Source of the DNA: JBCBWG01 sp964579305
GTDB lineage: Bacteria; Pseudomonadota; Alphaproteobacteria; Rhizobiales; Hyphomicrobiaceae
DNA length: 30,575 nucleotides
NCBI GenBank assembly: GCA_964579305.1
Contig: CAZOGY010000027.1
Location: 1 to 30,575 of the forward strand
Reading direction: 5' to 3'
This document shows, one piece after another, positions 25,522-30,575 of the stretch. The notes below the pieces were generated by a model. The model made no database searches and was not told where the DNA came from. It worked only from the letters and a program-made list of their open reading frames with translations. Positions within the stretch are counted from its first letter, which is position 1. Every line of letters begins with the position of its first letter. Position numbers and translations under genes: made by a program.

Positions 25522-26645
25522 GCAGCGTGGTCCATCAAATTGGCGGTGAGTGCGGCTCGATCGCTGCCTGCAAGGCAGATGACGACGAGCTGGCCATCGC
25601 CGGTTTCGTGCGCGCGCCAGGGACGATCATAGTGGGTTGCAATGCGCGGACCCACGGCTTGGACGACGAGCCGCATGGGTTTGCCATCGATCCGGACGGC
25701 ACCTTTCACGCGCAAGACGCTAGGATCGGCCGTCAGGCGGGCAACGCGGGCACTCACTTCGTGAGGGCTTGCCGCGGTGGGCATCGCGACAACGAATGTT
25801 TCAAACGCGTCATGGTCATGGTCATGGTGGTCGTGGTCGTGGTCGTGATGGTGATGCGAGTGATCGTGATCAGAGCCCGCATGACGCGCATCACCAAGCT
25901 TGTCGTGGTTGTGATGTTTCGCCTCGTGCAGCGTCTTCCGGTTGGCCGCGTCGGTCTCTGCGCCTGCTGCCACGCCAAGCAAGATTTCGGCGGACGGACG
26001 TTGCGCGCCGGAGTGGATGAGTTTCGCGGCCGGACGCGTCTTGGCTGAGACAATCGCCGTGACATCGGCAAGTTGGGCGGCGTCGATCAGATCGGTCTTG
26101 GACAGCACGATAAGATCCGCGCAGGTCAGCTGATCTTCAAAAAGCTCTGAAAGCGGGCTTTGGTGATCGAGGTTGTCGTCAGCGGCACGTTGGCGGTCAA
26201 CCGCGGCTTCATCGGCGGCGAAACGGCCTTGGGCAACGGCGTCGCTATCGATCACCGCGATGACCGCGTCGACCGTTGTTCGCGTGCGTACTTCCGGCCA
26301 GGCGAATGCGCGCAAGAGCGGCTGAGGCAACGCAAGGCCCGACGTTTCAATCACGATGTGGTCGGGCGGGGTTTCGCGCTCGAGCAATCGCGTCAGTGTC
26401 GGCAAGAAATCGTCGGCGACTGTGCAGCAGATGCAACCGTTGGAAAGCTCAATTACGTCGTCATCGTCGCAGCCTTCGATGCCGCACGATGCGATCAGGT
26501 CGCCGTCGACGCCGATATCTCCGAACTCGTTGACGATCAGAGCGATGCGGCGGCCGGCTGGATTTTGCATCAGCGACTGAATGAGGGTCGTTTTGCCAGC
26601 GCCGAGGAAGCCAGTGATGACGGTGCAGGGAATGCGGTCGGCCAT
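25518..26645 (-). CDS. cobW: CobW-family GTPase with histidine-rich insert
   Basis: P-loop GTPase of the COG0523 metallochaperone family, thought to help cobalt delivery for cobalamin synthesis. 375 residues from the ATG at 26645, which has GGAGA six bases upstream; a TTG 18 codons earlier is disfavoured. Motifs are Walker A GFLGAGKT (12-19), the metal-binding CICC (71-74), ETSGLALPQP and the GTP-base motif SKTDL. Residues about 243-278 form a histidine/aspartate-rich segment, a likely metal-binding linker, before the CobW C-terminal domain. It is the first gene after the cobalamin riboswitch and overlaps the next gene by four bases. Confidence 0.95.
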   Translation of the reverse strand: MADRIPCTVITGFLGAGKTTLIQSLMQNPAGRRIALIVNEFGDIGVDGDLIASCGIEGCDDDDVIELSNGCICCTVADDFLPTLTRLLERETPPDHIVIETSGLALPQPLLRAFAWPEVRTRTTVDAVIAVIDSDAVAQGRFAADEAAVDRQRAADDNLDHQSPLSELFEDQLTCADLIVLSKTDLIDAAQLADVTAIVSAKTRPAAKLIHSGAQRPSAEILLGVAAGAETDAANRKTLHEAKHHNHDKLGDARHAGSDHDHSHHHHDHDHDHHDHDHDAFETFVVAMPTAASPHEVSARVARLTADPSVLRVKGAVRIDGKPMRLVVQAVGPRIATHYDRPWRAHETGDGQLVVICLAGSDRAALTANLMDHAA

Positions 26646-26822
26646 GCGGTCTCCGTTGGCTGTCTGTGGCGGGAGGCCGATTGGCGGGATCTTGACCAAA
26701 GCACGTTGTGCGCACGGCGGCCGGCAACAGCGGTCGGCCGTCGTTTGGTCATTCGCCCACGGAACACCCCGTCCGTTCGCGTCTGAGGCCCGTGCCGAAG
26801 GTCATTCAGGCACGCAGCGGTT

Positions 26823-27041
26823 GTGACGGCAGGTCTCCTGGCTTGCGCGTCTTTGCCTGGCCCGGCCTTCCCAACCCGCGTGTGGGGTCAGTGGCATGAT
26901 CGGGGCGGCTCGGCGCTTACAGTCGCGGGGGCGGCCGCGGCTTTGCTCCGGTCGCCGACCTGCTTGTCGCAGGGTGGCGGGCGGCGCACACCGCGTTCCC
27001 TCTTCGCTTCGCAGCGCAATAACGCTGGCGAAGACCGTCAC
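26823..27041 (-). ncRNA. Cobalamin (adenosylcobalamin) riboswitch
   Basis: Read on the minus strand. A perfect P1 stem pairs GTGACGG (complement of 27035-27041) with CCGTCAC (complement of 26823-26829). In order it contains GGGAACGCGGTG (within 26985-27000), CCCCGCGACTGTAAGCG (26914-26930), ATGCCACTGACC (26887-26898), GGGAAGGC (26865-26872) and the B12 box AGCCAGGAGACCTGCC (about 26829-26844). These are the conserved elements of the class. It precedes cobW by about 180 bases and should repress the cobW-DUF1289-cobN-cobO operon when adenosylcobalamin is plentiful. I saw no T-tailed terminator hairpin in the leader, so control may be at translation initiation. Confidence 0.95.
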
Positions 27042-27144
27042 GCCGACATAAGACCGGGTGCTCGACTGTCGTCAATCTGTAATGCACAGTCTGCGACGTT
27101 CGTCAGGTGGCAGGTCGATGCGTTGAATTGAGGGGCCAGGACGC

Positions 27145-27696
27145 GTGCAGGAGTTGGAGCGACAGGCGAACCGGCATTGGCTTGTGTTGGGCGGTGCGCG
27201 GTCGGGCAAGACGCAGCGTGCGATCGCGCTTGCTGAACAAAAGACATGGCGTCTCTATGTTGCGACGGCCGAGGCGTTTGACGCGGAAATGGCAGAACGC
27301 ATCGCCCGGCATAAGGCCGAGCGTGGGAGCCGGTGGTCGACGATCGAAGCGCCGGTGGAGTTGGCTCAGACGATCCGGCGGCTCTCTGGCGATTCACAAG
27401 CCACCTCGCGGGTCGATGATGCGGCGATTGTCGTCGATTGCCTCACGCTCTGGCTTTCCAACCTGATCCACACCGATCGTGACATTGACGGCGAAACGCT
27501 CAGGCTTGTTGATGCGCTGCAGCGGTGTCCCGTGCCCGTGATCATGGTCTCCAACGAAGTCGGGTATGGGATTGTGCCTGACAACGCTTTGGCGCGGGCG
27601 TTTCGCGATGCGCAGGGCCGGCTGAACCAGGCGGTCGCGGCCGCGGTCGGATCGGTGGAGCTTGTCGTCGCCGGGCTTTCCATGCGTCTGAAGTGA
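27145..27696 (+). CDS. cobU: Adenosylcobinamide kinase / adenosylcobinamide-phosphate guanylyltransferase
   Basis: Bifunctional enzyme that phosphorylates adenosylcobinamide and then transfers GMP to it, giving the CobS substrate. 183 residues from a GTG at 27145 with GAGGGG upstream. Motifs are the P-loop GGARSGKT (16-23), YVATAEAFDAEM, and RIARHKAERG, whose His56 is the likely GMP-accepting residue. VVDCLTLWLSNL and VSNEVGYGIVP are further family marks. It is called cobP in the Pseudomonas denitrificans scheme. It is transcribed divergently from the riboswitch operon with about 100 bases between them, and no riboswitch is visible on its own strand. Confidence 0.95.
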   Translation: MQELERQANRHWLVLGGARSGKTQRAIALAEQKTWRLYVATAEAFDAEMAERIARHKAERGSRWSTIEAPVELAQTIRRLSGDSQATSRVDDAAIVVDCLTLWLSNLIHTDRDIDGETLRLVDALQRCPVPVIMVSNEVGYGIVPDNALARAFRDAQGRLNQAVAAAVGSVELVVAGLSMRLK

Positions 27697-27754
27697 TGGC
27701 TCAGGTTAAGTGGCGGCTATGGGGCGCGCAGCACTGGCGCTCGTTTCACAACCC

Positions 27755-27803
27755 AGGTTTTGGCCAGTTTTTGGCCAGTTCTGGCCCTAACTTTTTGGCC
27801 CCG
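27755..27803. repeat. Short direct repeats of a TTTTGGCC unit
   Basis: Within the gap between the convergent cobU and azlD genes, a unit of the form TTTTGGCCAG occurs four times with small changes (GTTTTGGCCAG, TTTTTGGCCAG, TTCTGGCCC, TTTTTGGCCCC). Each holds the palindrome TGGCCA or part of it. It may be a degenerate intergenic repeat or a slipped duplication; no gene is present here. Confidence 0.4.
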
Positions 27804-27819
27804 GTGTCTGGTCCCAGCT

Positions 27820-28221
27820 TTAGCCCCCGCCTAACCCCGAACCTGCCGCGCGCACGGCGGCTGCAACGGCCATTCCCGAAAACATGGCAAGCCAAGCCAG
27901 TCGGGTGAAGACCATGATCAGCGCCGCCGCGACAACTGCGGCACGGATTGCCCAGTCGCCATTCCAAGCTGCAGGTGCGATCGCGGCCACCACAACCGAA
28001 CTCGCAAGGGCACGCAGGAACGCTTCAAGCGCGGGCGTGACCGTGACGCGTCGCATTAGCCAGAACCCGCCTAAACGCGTGGACAATGTCACAATGGCCA
28101 TACCGATCACGGTCGTCACCGCAATGATTTCGGCGCTGCTCCATCGCCGTTCCGCGACGCCATGGGTGGCGGCCAGCAAGGCGGTGGCCGTATCAGCGGG
28201 CAAAGCGCAGCACTCCAACAA
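27820..28221 (-). CDS. azlD: AzlD-family membrane protein, small subunit of branched-chain amino acid exporter
   Basis: Small partner of AzlC; together they export branched-chain amino acids or analogues. About 133 residues in the longest reading, from a TTG that overlaps the azlC end by 29 bases. An alternative TTG at about 28206 or a GTG further in would also leave the core intact, so the start is uncertain. Hydrophobic helices include VTTVIGMAIVTLSTRLGGF, LRALASSVVVAAIAPAAW, AAVVAAALIMVFT and AWLAMFSGMAVAAAVRAA. The LxALASSVVVAAIAP stretch and the order after azlC fit the AzlD family. Confidence 0.87.
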   Translation of the reverse strand: MLECCALPADTATALLAATHGVAERRWSSAEIIAVTTVIGMAIVTLSTRLGGFWLMRRVTVTPALEAFLRALASSVVVAAIAPAAWNGDWAIRAAVVAAALIMVFTRLAWLAMFSGMAVAAAVRAAGSGLGGG

Positions 28222-28894
28222 ACCCGCCGGTCAGTGCTCCGGCAATCACGTACCAGCCGGGTGGTAAGACCTCGTAGGCGACAAGTGAGGCTGCGGCGGC
28301 GGCCAGCCATGGCAGAATGTCATCGCGACCGCGCCAAAGCCCGACCAGCGTGGTCGCAAAAAGCGCAATGACAACCGCATCGAGACCCAGCGACTTGGGG
28401 TCGCCCAATGCGCCACCAATCAAAAAGCCACCGACCGTCCCCAGTTGCCAAATGACCCACAGCAGCACGCCGCCGCCGAACAGATAGCCCACGTCGGTCT
28501 CGCCGCGTTCTTTTGCCTGCATCGTGAGTGCCCAGTTCACATCGGCCATCACGGCAGCAGACGCATACCGCTGCCAAGGCGTAACGCCGTCTGTCCAGGT
28601 AGACAGCGCCGCGCCGTAAAGAAGGTGACGCGTGTTCAACGTGAAGGTGATCAGCAGGATCGGAATAACCGGTATTGGCGAGGCCCAAAGGTCCAGCGCG
28701 GCAAGTTGCGAAAGGCCCGCAAAGACGACCATGCTCATCAGCAGGCCGAACTCCAGGCTCAGCCCCTTTTCGGCGGCTGCAAGCCCGAATGCCATGCCGA
28801 AGGGCACAACTGGCAGCCCAACCAGGCTTGCAGCGCGCATGCCTGCCAGGATGCCGGCGGTTGTGAACGTAGCCGTGCCGCGCGGTGTCTGCAT
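28193..28894 (-). CDS. azlC: AzlC-family permease, large subunit of branched-chain amino acid exporter
   Basis: About 233 residues from the ATG at 28894; a TTG three codons upstream is possible. Multi-spanning inner-membrane protein. Family features are GLPVVPFGMAFGLAAAEKGL near the N-terminus, MVVFAGLSQLAALDL, and ITFTLNTRHLLYGAALS, the most characteristic AzlC segment. Several further hydrophobic helices follow. Its end overlaps azlD. The pair is not part of B12 metabolism and is divergent from the MFS transporter gene. Confidence 0.93.
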   Translation of the reverse strand: MQTPRGTATFTTAGILAGMRAASLVGLPVVPFGMAFGLAAAEKGLSLEFGLLMSMVVFAGLSQLAALDLWASPIPVIPILLITFTLNTRHLLYGAALSTWTDGVTPWQRYASAAVMADVNWALTMQAKERGETDVGYLFGGGVLLWVIWQLGTVGGFLIGGALGDPKSLGLDAVVIALFATTLVGLWRGRDDILPWLAAAAASLVAYEVLPPGWYVIAGALTGGFVGVLRFAR

Positions 28895-28968
28895 ACGTGA
28901 CAATCGATGGATGGGGTTGAAGCCGGTCGTCTCCGGCGGGAAGTTGAAGCTGACTAACGTAACCGCGT

Positions 28969-30432
28969 ATGCGAGGCCAGAGCGCCCGTTCGCCGCAATC
29001 GCCCATCAACGTTGGCACCGATCCCAACCATGACTTGGCGCATCAGCCGGGTCGATGCGATCTCACAAAGGCAGGCTCGTTGCAGGAGCGTTCGGAAAGC
29101 CCGTCGCCGCATGATCACGCATCCGCTGGCAATGGCGCGGTCGCAGGCGATGGTCGTGGCGCGACGGCCGGCCAAGATGCTGTATCGGGGGCGCAAGCGC
29201 CATTTGGCCTGATGGCGACGCTGATCGCGCTTGCCTTCTTAATGAATACGCTTGGGCGCGGTGTGACAGAAACGTTCGCCGTGTTTTTGCTGCCGGTTGA
29301 GCAGGCGTTTCAGGTCGAGCGTTCCGAAATCACGCTGACCTACTCCGTTTATATGTTTGTGCACGGGATCGCAGCGCCATTTGCCGGCCAGATGGTTGAT
29401 CGGTTCGGCGCGCGGCTCACCTACGGTGCCGGGCTGTGCCTGCTTGGCGGCGGCTATGTCACAGGCGGCATGGCGCAGGATGTGACGCAATACTATCTGA
29501 CGGTCGGCGCCATGAGTGGCCTGGGCGCGGCGTGCCTTGGCATGGTGGTCGCCTCAAGCCTGTTGAGCCGGTGGTTCACCGATCGGATTGGGTCTGTGAT
29601 GGCCATCCCCTATGCCGCCGTCGGGTTCGGCGTCCTGGTTGTGCCGCCGTTCACGCAGTATCTGACGCAGCATTACGATTGGCGCATGGCGCACACGCTG
29701 CTTGGCGGTGCGATCTTGGCCTTGCTGCCGCTCATTTTCCTGTTGCCGCTTGCACGGCTGACCCGCGGTTCGCCTGACTGGCAGGCCGCGCGACGTGCCG
29801 CATTGTCCAGCGGTGATCGGCTTTGGACGGTCTCGCGCGCGGTGCAGACGGGAGCGTTCTGGGCGTTGTTCTTTGTCTACTTCTGGACCGCGGTTGCGGC
29901 TTACGCGGTGTTGCCGCAATCAGTGGCGTTTCTCATCGAAAACGGTTTTGATCCGCTTGTTGCCGCTGGTGCATTTGGTTTGACGGGTGGTCTGTCGACC
30001 ATCGGGATCATGGGCATGGGTTGGTTTTCCGACAGGTTCGGGCGCTTGTCTGCAACCGTCATTTCCTACCTGACCTCGATGAGCGGGATTGCCTGCCTGC
30101 TCGCTGTAACCTGGCTGCCGGAAATGGTCTTGGTGTACGGTTTCGTTGCGCTTTTTGGACTGATGCAGGGCGTGCGCGGGCCGGTCATAGCGGCGCTTGC
30201 CGCAATCCTGTATCGCGGCGGATCGGTCGGAGCGATCTTCGGTGCCTTGTCGCTTGCCTTGGGACTTGGCGCGGCGCTGGGCTCGTATGTCTCCGCGCTA
30301 TTGCATGATCTGACCGGTGATTATGTGGCATCGTTCAGCATGGCAATTGTCGCGTCGCTGTTTGGCATGTTGAGCTATGTCGCCTCGGCAAGCCTGAGGC
30401 GGGAAGCGCTTTCACAAGAGCATCGCGTTTGA
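28969..30432 (+). CDS. MFS transporter with hydrophilic N-terminal extension
   Basis: 487 residues in the longest reading, starting at the ATG at 28969. The first 80 residues are hydrophilic and low in structure, and transmembrane helices begin near ATLIALAFLMNTLGRG. An in-frame ATG at 29212 would remove the extension, but no ribosome site clearly favours either. About twelve hydrophobic helices follow, with MFS loop motifs GQMVDRFGARLTYG after helix 2 and GWFSDRFGRLSATV in the second half, and a large central loop. The pattern resembles the monocarboxylate/oxalate:formate-antiporter-like branch of the superfamily. The substrate cannot be told from sequence, and there is no functional tie to the neighbouring azl or cob genes. 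Confidence 0.88.
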   Translation: MRGQSARSPQSPINVGTDPNHDLAHQPGRCDLTKAGSLQERSESPSPHDHASAGNGAVAGDGRGATAGQDAVSGAQAPFGLMATLIALAFLMNTLGRGVTETFAVFLLPVEQAFQVERSEITLTYSVYMFVHGIAAPFAGQMVDRFGARLTYGAGLCLLGGGYVTGGMAQDVTQYYLTVGAMSGLGAACLGMVVASSLLSRWFTDRIGSVMAIPYAAVGFGVLVVPPFTQYLTQHYDWRMAHTLLGGAILALLPLIFLLPLARLTRGSPDWQAARRAALSSGDRLWTVSRAVQTGAFWALFFVYFWTAVAAYAVLPQSVAFLIENGFDPLVAAGAFGLTGGLSTIGIMGMGWFSDRFGRLSATVISYLTSMSGIACLLAVTWLPEMVLVYGFVALFGLMQGVRGPVIAALAAILYRGGSVGAIFGALSLALGLGAALGSYVSALLHDLTGDYVASFSMAIVASLFGMLSYVASASLRREALSQEHRV

Positions 30433-30575
30433 TCCCCGCCGTCGCCTATCAGAGGACGGTTGCGATGCTCACGGACGCAGACCGCACCATTGCGACTGCG
30501 AGCCCGGTGCCCGTGAGCGATCGATCTTGATCAGAACGCGCCGACCCCGACGCCACCGGCGAGATCAGGCGGCGG

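Noticed and set aside
27693..27908. 71-codon plus-strand frame after cobU
   Set aside because: It runs through the short tandem repeats and into the antisense of azlD, with no protein-like features.
30531..30575. Possible C-terminal end of a minus-strand gene at the right edge
   Set aside because: Only 14 codons before the stop are inside the window, too little to support a gene.
1..30575. CRISPR arrays, insertion sequences, integrases, tRNA or rRNA genes
   Set aside because: No regularly spaced repeats, transposase- or integrase-like proteins, or cloverleaf or ribosomal RNA sequences were seen.

Overview
The window is GC-rich, densely coding DNA from a Gram-negative bacterium, most likely an alphaproteobacterium of the Hyphomicrobiales/Rhizobiales type. 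The reasons are the CobN-type aerobic cobaltochelatase with CobO and CobW, the gene order, and the envelope proteins. No rRNA or tRNA gene is present, so placement below class is inference. The dominant theme is vitamin B12 (cobalamin): import, late synthesis and salvage fill roughly 7.0-27.7 kb.

Layout. (1) 61-1760, minus strand: a small unknown protein and an MltB-type lytic transglycosylase. (2) 1761-2415: a long non-coding stretch with several perfect palindromes. (3) 2416-5889, plus: an unrecognised 1157-residue membrane/coiled-coil protein with a duplicated C-terminal domain, closed by a strong bidirectional terminator at 5907-5950. (4) 5968-6813, minus: a fumarylacetoacetate-hydrolase-family enzyme. 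(5) 7039-10716, plus: tightly coupled cobT-cobC-cobS-cobD, with an artificial 100-N gap inside cobD. (6) 10747-14953, minus: a btuB-btuC-btuD-like outer-membrane receptor and ABC transporter. Divergent from it, 15051-16999, plus: btuF-like binding protein and cbiB. (7) 17070-20232, minus: cobQ, a small secreted protein and an L,D-transpeptidase. (8) 20372-27041, minus: cobalamin riboswitch, cobW, a DUF1289-type fusion protein, cobN and cobO. (9) 27145-27696, plus: cobU, divergent from the riboswitch. (10) 27820-30432: azlC/azlD-type amino acid exporter (minus) and an MFS transporter (plus).

How they work together. The receptor and ABC transporter would import corrinoids. CobN (with CobS/CobT-type chelatase subunits that are not in this window) inserts cobalt. 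CobO adenosylates the corrin, CobQ amidates it, and CbiB attaches the aminopropanol arm, for which CobD supplies the phosphorylated form. CobU activates cobinamide, CobT and CobC make alpha-ribazole, and CobS joins the halves. Every enzyme for turning imported cobinamide into adenosylcobalamin is therefore here, while the early corrin-ring genes are not. Only the cobW-cobN-cobO operon carries a recognisable B12 riboswitch.

The most useful observations are: the cobD gap looks like an assembly artefact that closes exactly in frame on a 6-base overlap; the DUF1289-type fusion protein sits inside the riboswitch operon with no known role; the 1157-residue protein has an uncharacterised architecture; the receptor has a long proline-rich N-terminal spacer with two TonB-box-like motifs; and the short divergent btuB/btuF promoter has no riboswitch but does have a candidate operator.
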